From contig JANBRJ010000016.1 of NCBI GenBank assembly GCA_027577595.1, positions 183,212-247,211 on the forward strand: a stretch of 64,000 nucleotides of DNA. Reading direction: 5' to 3'. Below the pieces are notes generated by a model, which saw only the letters and a list, made by a program, of their open reading frames with translations, was not told the DNA's origin and did no database searches. Of the stretch, positions 10,156 through 21,275 are shown piece after piece (position 1 is the stretch's first letter; the number at the start of each line of letters is the position of its first letter). This DNA is from Coemansia sp. RSA 487 (lineage: Eukaryota > Kickxellomycota > Kickxellomycetes > Kickxellales > Kickxellaceae). The position numbers were made by a program, and so were the translations under genes.

Positions 10156-10473
10156 TGTTGGTATGGTTTTATTCGCGTGTTATTATCTCCTAGATTGTAA
10201 CGGCAATCCAGCGGTTCGTAAGAATGGGGAGAGCGGAAATAAATATAATGCGAATTACCTAAAGGAAAGCACTCGAGGCGTTACGTCTTTGATCCCTGTA
10301 CATTAAGAGAAGTAAATTGTTTTGCCACAAGAAAAGAAAGTATAGAAGCGTGGGACGCGCTTTTTTTTTTCTTTCCACTTTTACAAAAGCTTTAATCAGG
10401 CATTCGATCAGCCAATCTGTGATTATCAACCTCCCCCCACCTTGGGTATTCAAGCTTAGTACAAAAAAAAACT
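10156..10473. other. Short spacer between MAD2 3' end and U2AF65 promoter
   Basis: 318 bp containing the U2AF65 leader and the MAD2 3' end. I see no gene or clear motif. Confidence 0.4.
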
Positions 10474-11115
10474 CTAGAGATCGGTGTCACGGCGATACGC
10501 TACCATGGCCTCGACGCGGTGAGCATCAGTAGAGAAGGACCGGAGCCGGACCTGTTCAGCATTCTTGATGTGCAAGGGGTCGGAGTCTGTCCATGTGGTA
10601 GGCACCTCGGCGTCAGAGTCCGCATAGACCAGGATATTGAAAGTGCACTTCTCCTCGATGATAGGAAGGAACGAGACGCTTGCAGCTATCTGTCTAAAGA
10701 TAGCCTGGATCTCCATCCGCAGCGCCTTTTCGCTCTTTGGTGGTGGTGGTGCCGCCAGCTTGTCTGCAGACTCGCTGTCCTCCTGAACAAGCTGGATATC
10801 GAACTGCCAGCGCTCAAGCGTCTCTCTTGTCTCGCGCGAGTTGACCGCCAGCACCAGCTTGTTGATCTTCCCAGCTGCCAACCATTCCTCAACCGAATCC
10901 ATTATTTTCTTCAAGTACTTTTCCACAGAAAGGTCGTTGGTCACCCAGATATCTAGCCCGTACTTTTTCTTCACGCCAAAGTCTTCCACCGGGTATATCC
11001 CGCGCTGGAACAGAATGCTGTTGATTCCAAACATGAAGAACTCTGTTACGATGCGTGCTGACCCACGCAGCGTGATCTTGCCCTTTGTTAGCTGTTGTTG
11101 AGCCAGTGCAGCCAT
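10474..11115 (-). CDS. MAD2: MAD2, spindle assembly checkpoint HORMA protein
   Basis: Single exon, 213 residues, ATG at 11115. It is collinear with MAD2 along its whole length: KGKITLRGSARIVTEFF at the N-terminus, SILFQRGIYP, then KKYGLDIWVTND, and the C-terminal safety-belt region (EEKCTFNILVYAD to the end). MAD2 switches between open and closed forms and, bound to CDC20, inhibits the APC/C until all kinetochores attach. An APC/C subunit (APC2) lies 12 kb away in the same window, which is probably coincidental. A short Pro-rich insertion (LAAPPPPKSEK) near residue 125 is slightly longer than usual. It diverges from MUS81 across 340 bp. Confidence 0.96.
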   Translation of the reverse strand: MAALAQQQLTKGKITLRGSARIVTEFFMFGINSILFQRGIYPVEDFGVKKKYGLDIWVTNDLSVEKYLKKIMDSVEEWLAAGKINKLVLAVNSRETRETLERWQFDIQLVQEDSESADKLAAPPPPKSEKALRMEIQAIFRQIAASVSFLPIIEEKCTFNILVYADSDAEVPTTWTDSDPLHIKNAEQVRLRSFSTDAHRVEAMVAYRRDTDL

Positions 11116-11261
11116 GTTTTGTTATTTTCGTTTTAATGAGTATTGTTAGAGTATAAAGACAATTGCTGCGAAATAAATGTAGGAATTAGAAACAAAACAA
11201 ATGAGAGTAGAGAGTAGCAAACCAGCAACGGGTTTGTCTGTTGGCTCTTTTGGGGTCGCAT

Positions 11262-11284
11262 GTAAACAAACACTAATGTAAACA
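11262..11284 (+). promoter_or_regulatory. Paired forkhead-type sites in MAD2-MUS81 divergent promoter
   Basis: GTAAACAAACA (11262-11272) and GTAAACA (11278-11284) lie in tandem in the 340-bp spacer shared by MAD2 (start 11115) and MUS81 (start 11456). GTAAACA is the core bound by fungal forkhead regulators (Fkh1/2, Sep1) that time mitotic genes. Binding is inferred from motif and context. Confidence 0.45.
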
Positions 11285-11455
11285 GAGTCACTGAGAGATC
11301 ACTGCCTAATTAGTGATATAATCAACACTTTGGCTGCGGGAGAAAGAAACAGCAAACAAACAGAGGCACTTTTAAACACACGGCAAAGCCGTATCGTGGT
11401 TGCTTCCACCTTCCCTGTCTCATTTTATTTGCTTTTCTTATTTATTTATCTGAAA

Positions 11456-13321
11456 ATGTCTGACAACGAAAACGAGCAGGAATGCGCAAACCCTTTATTT
11501 CTAAAGTGGGTTCGCGAGTGGTACCACGACGCATGCAAACGCAACACACAGACGCAGTTCACATTGAAGAAGGCACTCACGTCGTTACAGCGCTATCCGT
11601 TGCGCTTAGAGAACCCACAGGATGCGGTGCAGCTGCAAGGAATTGGCCAGACCATAGCAGACCGCTTGGCAAAGAAACTCGCTCGCTGGCAAAAAGACAA
11701 CGGGATAGCACCGCCGGAGCAACCGCAAGAGCCGGAATCCGAGCCAGTGGGCGCAAGTGACTGCGGAACCAGGGATGCATCAGCCACACGGGGACAGCGT
11801 GCGCCTCGTATCTATGTACCCAGGTACCGCACAGGGGCTTTTGCGCTTCTCATTGGGCTGTACAAGACGTATTGTCTCTACGGACCGGATTACTACATTC
11901 CTAAGAGCGAGCTGATTCCATTATGTGAGCAGTACTCAGATACACCATTCCATGTTGCCGGCAGTGCCGGTGGACAGAGAAGCGGAGGCCATACTCAGCA
12001 CACAGCGTGGTCTGGGATCAAGACGCTTGAAACCAAGTCCTTGGTCGAGCGCCAGGGCAGAATCAGGTTTTGCTTAACCGATGAGGGTTTGGTTATTTCC
12101 AAAAAGGTTGTCGAGCTTTTACGTTCGCGAGGTGAGGTTCCCGATGACGACAATCAAGTATTCACCGAATACGAAATCGGCAAGCAACAGCAACAACAAA
12201 GTGACGGCGGCTTTGAGCTTTTGCAAAGCGAACACGGTCCATATCCCTTAGACACTATATCTGAGCACTCGCTGAGTAGCTTTTGCGAAAGAGATCAGCG
12301 GGCCACAGCTGGCCTGCCATTGCTAATGGCCGGCGCCCACACACCTAGAAGATCCAACAGTGCAATCAGCCGAGCATCATCGGGTGCATCGTTCAGCCGC
12401 CAGGCGTCGATTTCGGGAGCAGCGGAGGTGGAGCTAAGTGACCTGGCTCGTTATCCCAAGGATGAGTACGACATAATACTCGTGGTCGACAACCGCGAAG
12501 TGCACTCATCTGCAGATCGGGCGCTGATCCAACGAGAGCTCGAGGGCCAGGATGTGCAAATCGAGATCCGGCCTCTTACGATTGGTGACTACCTGTGGAT
12601 AGCACGGACTAAAAAGACCGGTAATTACAGACACCTCCCTGACATTGTCCTTGACTACGTGGTAGAGCGCAAGCGCATGGATGACTTGTGTGCGAGTATC
12701 AGGGATGGGCGATACCAGGAGCAACATTCAAGAATCCACGGGACCGGATTCACCAACGTGTTCTACATTGTCGAAGGCAACGACCCGGATGCAGTGAGTC
12801 GTTTGGGCGAGCTCGCTGTAAATTCGGCATTAAGTCGCATCCAAATCCACAATGGCTTTCACCTCAAGCGACCGCCGTCATTCGAAGCTACTTTACGGCT
12901 GTTACGCCAGCTCACTCGCGGATTGCAGAGCACCCTCGGTGATGTCCATGCGATCCCGGACTCTCTTGTGAGTCACAAAGAGTTTGCAAAGGTCAAAAAG
13001 AACCTCAACTCGCGATTCCCTCAGATTCACCTTGCCTTAACATTCGATGCCTATGACGTTGTGAGCAACAAGTCTGCCACCTTAACAGTTGGCGAGATCT
13101 ATTTGCGCATGCTTCGAACATTGCGTGGTATTAGTGCTGACAAGGCGCTTACCATTGGACGGCAATACCAGACTTCGAAACAGTTAATCGAAGCTCTAGA
13201 AGCCGACGAGAATGGCAAAAAGGTTCTGTCGGAGCTGTTGGTTGACGGATCGTGCAGAAAGCTCGGGCCTGTGCTAGGAAAGCGCGTTGCTGATTTTTGG
13301 ACCAGCAGGGCATTTTCGTAG
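11456..13321 (+). CDS. MUS81: MUS81, structure-specific endonuclease catalytic subunit
   Basis: Single exon. I place the start at 11456 (MSDNENEQECANP, 621 residues) because the in-frame extension upstream is low-complexity Phe/Leu and not MUS81-like. Residues ~10-85 form the N-terminal helix-hairpin-helix domain (NPLFLKWVREW). Residues ~115-225 form a winged helix. The ERCC4/XPF-type nuclease domain lies at ~340-470, with the metal-binding residues in VVDNRE (~342), IGDY (~375) and VVERKRMDDL (~402), which matches the family GDxnERKx3D motif. A C-terminal double HhH (~540-615) completes the protein and contacts EME1/MMS4. The complex cleaves flaps, stalled forks and Holliday intermediates. 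The length is near that of the yeast protein (632). A Ser-rich segment (~275-335) separates the winged helix from the nuclease. The promoter is shared with MAD2. Confidence 0.95.
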   Translation: MSDNENEQECANPLFLKWVREWYHDACKRNTQTQFTLKKALTSLQRYPLRLENPQDAVQLQGIGQTIADRLAKKLARWQKDNGIAPPEQPQEPESEPVGASDCGTRDASATRGQRAPRIYVPRYRTGAFALLIGLYKTYCLYGPDYYIPKSELIPLCEQYSDTPFHVAGSAGGQRSGGHTQHTAWSGIKTLETKSLVERQGRIRFCLTDEGLVISKKVVELLRSRGEVPDDDNQVFTEYEIGKQQQQQSDGGFELLQSEHGPYPLDTISEHSLSSFCERDQRATAGLPLLMAGAHTPRRSNSAISRASSGASFSRQASISGAAEVELSDLARYPKDEYDIILVVDNREVHSSADRALIQRELEGQDVQIEIRPLTIGDYLWIARTKKTGNYRHLPDIVLDYVVERKRMDDLCASIRDGRYQEQHSRIHGTGFTNVFYIVEGNDPDAVSRLGELAVNSALSRIQIHNGFHLKRPPSFEATLRLLRQLTRGLQSTLGDVHAIPDSLVSHKEFAKVKKNLNSRFPQIHLALTFDAYDVVSNKSATLTVGEIYLRMLRTLRGISADKALTIGRQYQTSKQLIEALEADENGKKVLSELLVDGSCRKLGPVLGKRVADFWTSRAFS

Positions 13322-14231
13322 CTAGATACCAAATAATTTAAGCAACGTGATATATCAGACAATTTAAGCAAAATACTGTGGTGTCTGTGTGAGAATGATG
13401 ATGGATATAATAGAATGCTTTATTTTTTTCCACTTCAATTAACAACATATTCAAGGGCGATAGAGGCTGGTATTACAAAGTATTTAAGCGGAACTGCGCC
13501 CAGAGCAGAAAATGCGGACTTATACTGGGTGTTCTGTAGGTACTATCTATGATCTACTGGAATATCCTGCCAATGCGTGTGTTTTGATTAGTAGTTGATA
13601 TATTATCTAGTGCGATGTAGCGTGGAACAACGCTACATAATACAAGGCATTTGTAAAGCCAGCAGGATGGATTCAAACTCTGTTGTTAGCTATGCCTTGC
13701 GATCTGCTCACTGTCATTGTCTTGTTTGGGGAAATCGGTGGCTGTTTTTGTATGAAGAATCCTTTATCGCGCAAATGACTATCTCTAATCTTGGCTCCAT
13801 GCAATGTGTTTTCAGTTGATGGGTCAATTGGCGTCCACATGGCTGCTCGTTGTCCTTCTTGGTTAGCTTCGCCGTTGCCTACCAGTGAGAAGTCACCTTC
13901 TGTTAGCGAGTGCAGCAATGAACAATCAGATACTGGATTATCCAATTCTAGCCACACACACGATCTGGCCGTACTGAGCTATCAGGCCGATGTACAGCAG
14001 GGTTTATATGACACAGTGTCAATATTGTTTGCGATCATATCCCGAGCCAAATATTACGATGTATCCGTTGTTGGTTTATTATTAAGAAGCTTAAGAACAA
14101 TATATTCCTCCAAACACTTGTAAATAAGACAAAACAAACAATCAGCCGCAACTTTATTATCATAGGCAAGTGTTGTGTGAATGGCTCTGCTTTAAAAAAA
14201 CAGCAGGCAATAAGAGCTAGCAATCTGCAGC
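13322..14231. other. 0.9-kb spacer with one unassigned open frame
   Basis: No recognisable gene. A minus-strand open stretch (about 13673-13957) reads as a mixed-composition polypeptide (includes NQEGQRAAMWTPIDPST) but lacks a convincing ATG and has no family I know. It could be a decayed element or chance. The 3' ends of MUS81 and the ABHD11-like gene converge here. Confidence 0.35.
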
Positions 14232-15173
14232 TTAGTTAGCGACATTCGTGGACTCATTCTTCCGAATGAACCGAACAACCAAGTCCATAAACTCACGCGG
14301 CATCTCTGCATGCACCCAGTGACCGGTATCCAGCTCCTCAAGCTCGTAGTTAGGGAACAAACGGTTCATCACGGGATACGCATATGGCTTGATATAGGGC
14401 GACTTTGCGCCGGCAATAAACAAAGTAGGACCGTTGAATACAAGCCCATCGGGAGCATCCCAAGCCATCATGCTGCGGAGACTGTCGCCAAGCAGCTTAA
14501 GCGGGATACGCGACCTATAGACACCACGCACACCGCTTGTACCACCCGGATCCTTGGACTTTTTCATATTGGTAAGCAAGAACTGGCGGATCGAGAGATC
14601 GGGCTCTGTTTCGGCCAACATCTGGTCCATTTCCTTTTGCGAAGCAACGTTTCTTGATTCGATCTCCAGCAGCTTATCCACATAGCCCTTGAAGTCGTGA
14701 TGCAGATGGAATTCCGCGGGAACCATGTCGTCGACAATCAGCTGGGACACCAAGTCGGGTCTCTCCAGAGCTGTGTGCATGACCACTTTGCCACCCATCG
14801 AGTGACCCACCAAGATCGGCGAATCAAGCTTGTGGTCCTCGATGAACCGCACAAGGTCGGCGGACATTGCTGCATACGTGTGTGGGCTCAGGTGCCCGCT
14901 GTCGCCGTGGTTCCGCTGGTCCACCGAATATACGTCCCGCTCAAGCTCCTGTGACAGCCGCCGGGATATGGCACCCCAGTTCTGCTTGGATCCGAATAGC
15001 CCGTGGAGGACGACTAGCGGTGCATTTAGGCGTCCAGAGTCGGTGCTGTTGCTACTGTTTCTGGTGTACTCGAGCTTGACTGTGTCGTGGCCCTGGATCG
15101 AGGAGTAGCCACGCACAAAGCACTGTCGCTGCAAACGAGCCGCTATTGTGTGTCCTTGCTTGAAGCGAAACAT
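14232..15173 (-). CDS. ABHD11-like alpha/beta hydrolase, mitochondrial
   Basis: Single exon, 313 residues. The N-terminus (MFRFKQGHTIAARLQRQC) is basic and amphipathic, typical of a mitochondrial presequence. The core is an alpha/beta hydrolase: the oxyanion segment LVVLHGLFGSKQNWG, VDQRNHGDSGH, the nucleophile elbow GHSMGGK (Ser near residue 124), and the catalytic His in LDTGHWVHAE. LFGSKQNW and RNHGDS are characteristic of the ABHD11 / yeast Imo32 (YGR031W) group. Animal ABHD11 protects the lipoylated oxoglutarate dehydrogenase E2 subunit, while the yeast homologue's role is unclear. The substrate cannot be read from sequence. Confidence is high for the fold and subfamily, low for the precise reaction. 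Confidence 0.85.
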   Translation of the reverse strand: MFRFKQGHTIAARLQRQCFVRGYSSIQGHDTVKLEYTRNSSNSTDSGRLNAPLVVLHGLFGSKQNWGAISRRLSQELERDVYSVDQRNHGDSGHLSPHTYAAMSADLVRFIEDHKLDSPILVGHSMGGKVVMHTALERPDLVSQLIVDDMVPAEFHLHHDFKGYVDKLLEIESRNVASQKEMDQMLAETEPDLSIRQFLLTNMKKSKDPGGTSGVRGVYRSRIPLKLLGDSLRSMMAWDAPDGLVFNGPTLFIAGAKSPYIKPYAYPVMNRLFPNYELEELDTGHWVHAEMPREFMDLVVRFIRKNESTNVAN

Positions 15174-15521
15174 CAGTTCTGCTTGGTGGTAGCTGGTAAT
15201 TAGATAGCAGAAATGGGAAATAAAACTGAAATTCTAAAGAATTAATTCGAGATAAAGAGATAAAAAAAAAGAGTAACGAGGGATTGGATCCAGCGAAAAG
15301 CCTTCCCTATCACCCAATGCGCATTATATTCACAGTTCCTGTGTGGGCCTGTGGATATACTCACGCCGCACTTGATAGCCACGCATTGAAGATGGTGCAA
15401 AAAGGGCAAATGATATAAGGGGGGACTGAAGAATGGTTATAAGAGAAGGATAACATATAGAACACGAGCTGCAAAAGAGAAAATGAAAAAAGTAAAAAGA
15501 TCTGTAGTAGTAAAGCAAGGT
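15174..15521. other. Spacer between ABHD11-like promoter and LRG1 3' end
   Basis: 348 bp, AT-rich, with no gene seen. The plus strand is purine-rich just upstream of the hydrolase ATG (15230-15300), as at other minus-strand genes. Confidence 0.4.
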
Positions 15522-18500
15522 CTATGCTTCTACAGCGTCCGGTGGGGCATGGCTGTCCATTGCTCCGTCGCCGCCAGCGCCGTCGCTGTGGTTCTGGAAC
15601 TTGCGCTCGCAGAGACGTAGCAGCTCCTTGGTGTTGAGTTCAGATGTGCCCTCGATGAGATCGGACGAGTTGTCGCGCAAAAAGGTGATTACAGCGTCGG
15701 ACAGCATCCACAGGGTCTCGCCTGCCTCCATGAACTGCTGGATAACATTGCATGCTTCGAACGAGAACGTGTCGTCGCGGTCGCCCCTGGTCGGCTCCTT
15801 GACGTCGGCATAAAGAATGTTGGGCGTAATGACAGTTGCCAGATTCATGGTGTCCATCTTTGACCCTGTCTGCTCGCTGACGTGCGAAAACGTCGCCACC
15901 CACGTCAGGAACGTCATCAGCACATTCAGCATGTCGCGGTTGGCCTGCGGCATCAGGATGATCGCATACCGGAACGCCTCCATCCGCTCGCGCTGCTTCT
16001 GGATCCCTGCAATTGCAAGGAACAGCCGCCGCATCCGGAACGGAATCAGCGGGTCGGGCATCTCGCGGAAGAACTTTTTCAGCAGCGCGGCTATTTGCAC
16101 CGGCGTGTCCTTTTTCAGGTCGACGCACGAAAAGTCCTTGTCCACCGCGTCGGCCACCTCGCGCAGCCGCTTGATGTTGCCGTTCTTGCGGAAAATACCC
16201 TCGACCGTCAAGTCCATCGATGACAGCGTCGTCAGCATCAACTCAAAGAACTGCGGAACCTGCAGCTTCTGCTTGCCATGCGCACCCAGCTCTGTTTCAG
16301 CGCTCTGCCGCTCCATCAGCGTCTCAAGCGGAACGCCAAATGTTGCTGTCCGCAGGCGATCCTTGGTGCCGTTACCGCTGCCGCCGCTTCCGCCCGCACC
16401 GCCGTCCTTCTTCATCAGGTTGGTCTTGAGCCGCGACCACATCCCAGCCCCAGTTGTCTTCTTGGTCACCCCAATCAGCGCGACCAGGTCTGCCTGCGAT
16501 ATATCGCTCTGTCCACCAAGCAGCGCAGTCAGCCGCGACACCGCGACATGCTTGGCGCAGAACAGTTCTGCTGTGTTGAGATCCGACACAAAGCGCATTG
16601 TGTGCGGCCGGCTGAGCATCGTCTTTACCCTAGAAACCGACGCAGCCTCTGCGTCGTCGTTCATCGTCGTCGCTGCAACCATTGCTGCCGTCTCCGCACG
16701 CGACGCTTCGTTCTCGTCGCTTAGGCGGCGCAGTTTTGCCGGTTTGTTCGATAACGATGGCGGCATGTGTGCACCGTTCTTCGCCATGCCAGTATGATGT
16801 GCGCCTGTTGCAATATGACCTGGACGCCGCTGCAACAGCGGCGCATGCGGGTACTCTGGCGAGTAAAGGCCAGTCGGCGAGCCTGGATCTTCGCTCGACG
16901 CGTGGCCCTTGTTCTCCATCCTTGCCCGCATCATATGCACTGGAGTATGTGCCACACGGGGCTTGCGTCTGTCGGCAAGTACTTGCGGCGGCGAGAGGTC
17001 TGTCGGTGCGTCAAGAACCTGCACCATGTCACCTTCGTTCTTTGCCGCCTTTACTGCCGCCTTTGTCACTGCGTTCATTCCCTCAGAATTTGCCGGCGAG
17101 GGTTTCCGCTGCTGCTGTGTGGTGCCAAGCATCTTTCCATTCGCTGACGCATCCAAATAGTGTCCAGGGCTCTCCGATCTCACGCTCTTCAGGTCTAGGT
17201 CGCCGCTCTGCAGCTCAAGCTTGTCCAGCCGAGCCAGCGCCGCATCAAAGGCCTTGCTGTCGGCGTCGGTCGACGACGTCGGAGTGTCGGCTGCAGAACC
17301 CACAGTCGGTGTCTGGGTCGCGACGCCACCGGCCGATTTGGGCGCCGGTAGCGCCTTGAATCCGTCATCGCCTGCCGCCTTTTTGATCCGCGCCATGCCC
17401 GGGTTTTCAACAGCATTTTTCATCTTGAGCAGCCCGTACAACCGTTTCAGAGCAACGCGCATCAGGAACGAGTACTGATCGAGCTGCGAGACAAACTTGA
17501 ATCCTCCGGGCGTGGCACTGCAATCCTTTGCACATGGCGGACAGTACAGCATCCCAGTGTTCTCGTCGTATGCTGAATTCGGGTACACGTGCTGGATCTC
17601 GCAGTTGCACGAATTGCAGACAAAACAGTACAGGTGCCAGCGCTTGCGTCTGCGCATGTGCTCGATACACTCAGTCTCTACGGGGGAGTGGCATGCAATG
17701 CAGAGGTCGCTGGCAACGTCGGTTTCCTGGTATGAAAGCCTGAAAAGAGCCCATTTCTGGCGATCTGATGTCTCGGTCAGCTTTGAAAGCAGCGCCTTGA
17801 TGCTTGATGGGCACTTGTACTCGGTCTGCGCCTTTAGCGCACCCTTCAGCGCCACGCGTGTTAGCACCTTGAGATAATGCGCAAGGCTGGTGACCAGCGA
17901 CAGCAGCTCTTGTGTCAGCCCATTGGACTCGTTGCTCTGTGTGTGCGAAAGGACGGAGAAAAAGCTCACAATCTTCTTGCAGAGCAGCTTTGGCTCACGT
18001 GTGTGCTGCAGACCTATACTCCTGCGAAAAAATAAAAATAAAAAGGAATACCAGCATTAGCAAAACATGTCCATAAATAGAAGACAAGGCAAGGCAAGTC
18101 AAAACAAACAAAGCCTTTGGACAAAAAAAAGGGAGAATATAGTGATGATCAATTGAACCGGAAACAGGCTTCACAGTCAGTTTCTGTCCTTTGTAGTGGT
18201 CCAGGCTCTCCTTTCTTCAGCAAAGAGAGAGCTGTGTTGTCGACAAGAGGCCCAGCAAGTCAGATTCAACACGATGGTCAGACACAGAAAACAGAATACA
18301 CTTTACCTGTAGAGTCGTCAAAATGCGAAAGCTCATCCTCAAGATCGTCAATGGATGCAAAGAGCACATCCACATGCATGATAAAGCGCTCTGCCTGGCG
18401 CAAACCTTCAAGGTAGCGCCCGCCGGACACTTGCAGCAGCATATCGGAAATGCATGCAGCGGTCGATTCTTCAAAGGACGAGAGAACCGTCCATATCTGG

Positions 18501-19938
18501 TATATCTGCTGCTCGCTGACGGCGTTCTGGGGCTTGAGAAGCTGCTTGTTGACACGACCGCGGCCGCCGGCGTACATGCTCGGGCATATCCGCACGTTCC
18601 AGAACTTGTAGATCATGTAGCACTCTGGGTGCCAGTGCTCCTCGTCGCCGCGGTGGCTCATCTGCAAAAAGAGCTTCATGATGGGCTGCTGGCAGCCAGC
18701 ACACTTTTTGGCTACAAGATATGTGTAGTGGTACAGGCAGAATGCCTCGCCGTCGTGCTCGTAGTAGGTGCCTTCCGGGCCAAAAACCGTTGGACAGGCT
18801 GTGCATGTAAAGTGGTCTGGGTGGTACTTGCGACCCATCGCATGTACGTAGGTGCTGTCCAGCGGCTCTTTGCACCTTGCGCATATCATGTTTGTGCGCT
18901 CAAAATAGTGTGTTTCGCAAAGCAGGTGCTGCTGCTTGGTGTCTGGATCTTCCAGCAGACAGTATTTTTCTTCGACGTTTTCGCCACACGCCTACAAGAG
19001 CAAAAGACAAATAAGGAGAACGATGTCTGCTTTAGAATCGAGCAATAAGAGACACTAGCACACACCTCTTACGGTAAATTGGCAACACGTGCTGGGAGAC
19101 GAAAGAAGAGAAGGATCGCTGCTGCTATGTTTTGTTTTTCCATGCTAGAATAGACAGGGCGGTGTTGATAAACACAGCGCAATGCAAAAAGGGCGTTTTT
19201 GCCAGACAATCGAGATTCAGGATTTCTAATGATGCTGGAGCTGAAGGACAAACAACGCAGCATAGATCACTGCGCTGGACAACAAAAAGGGAGAGAGGGG
19301 ATACGCCAGAGAGATATATTGTGTAGGTGCGCCTGGTTCTGAGCTAACTTTGGCTCTTTTATGAGCATACAAACAAGTTGTTTCGTCAGATTAGCCATGC
19401 GCATACACATACACCTACGCACTCACACGTGCATGTATGAGAAGCTTTATTTCTGGCATTGGGATGTCAAGCATGCATACAGAAGCAGCAGAGATCACTA
19501 GCATTGAGGACCGAAAGGGCTCCTCATTTCTCCCCCCCAGGCTGACAAGCGGCTGGCTAAATGGATGGCTTGGAAACAAACGCCATGGTCATTTATTTGC
19601 TTCCCTGCATCACAATGGAAAATATCCATCGCAACTGAGTGATAACATGGTGGATCACTTACCTCGCAACAGAAACATTCTGGGTGGCAGGCGGTGTCAA
19701 AGATGGGAACCCACTGGTCACCTATCGCCTTGCCACACCGAACACATGCCGTCGATTTGGCCGAAACAATGGCGCCTGAAGCCGTGGTTGCCCCGCTGCT
19801 GCTTTTTTGCTGTAGTTGCTGCTCTGCGCTACTGTTACCCGCAGTAACAGCCGCTGCTATAGAATCAGAGCCGTTGCTCTGCTGCGCATGGGTAGCAGCT
19901 CCAAGTTTTTCAGTTGTATGATTGTCTGCGCCTGCCAT
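15522..19938 (-). CDS. LRG1: LRG1-type LIM-domain Rho GTPase-activating protein
   Basis: Three exons on the minus strand: 19938-19663, 18991-18307 and 18013-15522, with GT-AG introns of 671 and 293 nt. They join in phase 0 and phase 1 to give 1150 residues. LIM1 (~65-125) is split by intron 1 (CVRCGKAIGDQW / ACGENVEEKYC). LIM2 (~129-183) starts CARCKEPLDSTYVHAMGRKY. A third zinc-binding block follows (CAGCQQP, then HWHPECYMIYKFWNVRI), which is typical of the Lrg1 family. A fourth LIM lies at ~423-485 (LCIACHSPVETECIEH). The RhoGAP domain (~877-1065) begins FGVPLETL and carries the arginine finger in VEGIFRKNGN. Lrg1 proteins switch off Rho1 and so limit beta-glucan synthesis and control polarity. 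The second acceptor is chosen by phase: AG at 18014-18015 keeps the frame, while the stronger-looking CAG eight bases earlier does not. A long Ser/Ala-rich linker separates LIM4 and the GAP domain. Confidence 0.9.
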
Positions 19939-21275
19939 CGCGTGTGTAATTTGTGTCAAATTTAGTCGTTTGGAGCAGAGGAGAGCTTGGCGAATACGCT
20001 GCAGCAATAAAGAGGAAGTTATGAGTGAATAATAAGAAAAGGCAAAATTTGAATAAAGAGCTAGGAATACAAGTGAACTATAAATATACGCGAAAGGAAA
20101 AAAAAAGGTAGAGAAGCGGACACGGCTTCTTTTTTGTTTGATGTTTGTTGGCAATGAGCAACAAGCGGAATGCTTAGCAAGAAAAAACCTTTTTCCGTAA
20201 AAAACACTACTATGAATGCTTTTGTTCTTGAAACACCCAAACTTGCGGAGAATAATAAATGGACCAACAACAACGAATTCAGCGCTATTGGTTTATTTTA
20301 TTTCTTTTGCAGCCGAGAAACAACAAAATAAATGGGGGGAGAGAGAGAGAGAGAAAAAAAAAGGCTTGCACAGCAAACACAAGGCTTATCTCCTGTGTGC
20401 TTTTGAAGAGAAGCTAAGGAAAATTAGTAGGTGATATTAGAAGCCTGAAAGAGAGGGAAATGGAAAGTAGTATTATAAAAAAGCCAAAGCAAAGCTAAGG
20501 TTGGTCCATCGGTGAGAAAGTGCCAAAGGGCCGATTTTAAAGTACAACCTCATGTCCACTTCAGTCAGGCTGACGGTAAAAGCACGAAAATTGCACAGCT
20601 GCCACTTTCATTTCATTCAGCCAAGGTTTGGGCTCTGTGATTGGCTGCTCTTTTCTTGCTACTTTTTTTTTTTGAAAGTTTTCAATCCAAGTTCAGTGAA
20701 GAAAGTGACAGGGGGCCAAAACGATGAAAAGCATATACTTTTAAAAAGGCAACTCACGCGTGTCTCGCTTCGCTTTAGCTGCCTTTATCTCTTTCAGATG
20801 CACGCAGACAAAGGCAAATCCCAAGAGTTGTAACTAGGTCGATGCAGCTTTTGTGCAACCGCATTGGCAATCCGAAAGAACCAGAGCTGTCAAAAGAGGA
20901 GGAATAGAGGTGCGCTCCCATCATCTGCTAGTGACCCATGATTCGGGTCATAAACGCCTCCCCAGGCTTTTTTTCCATCTAAATTTAGATATTGACTTTT
21001 AGATTTTCCTACTATATTTCTACACGCAATTTTCTCAAGACTCACAGCGAACAGCAGCATCAAGTTGGTGGTAGTGTTTCTTCCCAGGCTTCAGGCGTCG
21101 CTACTACAGTTGCTTACTGAGCCATTGCAAACTCGTGCTTCACTGTTTTTATACATGTAAAAAGTAGCGGTGAGATAGAAGCATCTGTCACGCGAGCATA
21201 ATTAAGCCAGCTATTTGGAAGACATATTGCATAAGCACAAGTCCATCATTCGTTGCGGGGATTGAAACCTTGGGT
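19939..21275. promoter_or_regulatory. Divergent spacer LRG1-ALG10
   Basis: 1.3 kb without a recognisable gene. The LRG1 side (20090-20480) is purine-rich on the plus strand, including a GA run at 20337-20360 followed by A9. The ALG10 side has no clear TATA box. Short ORFs here are low-complexity. Confidence 0.45.
20337..20360 (+). repeat. GA dinucleotide run
   Basis: A G-rich start, then seven or so GA units, then a poly-A stretch, in the LRG1 upstream region. On the LRG1 coding strand this is a CT/poly-T tract. Confidence 0.75.

Noticed and set aside
13673-14123. Possible retroelement remnant between MUS81 and ABHD11-like gene
   Set aside because: No reverse transcriptase, protease or integrase motif, no terminal repeats, no homology recognised.
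15817-17359. Plus-strand ORFs up to 326 codons opposite LRG1
   Set aside because: They mirror the RhoGAP coding strand in antisense and have no recognisable domain.
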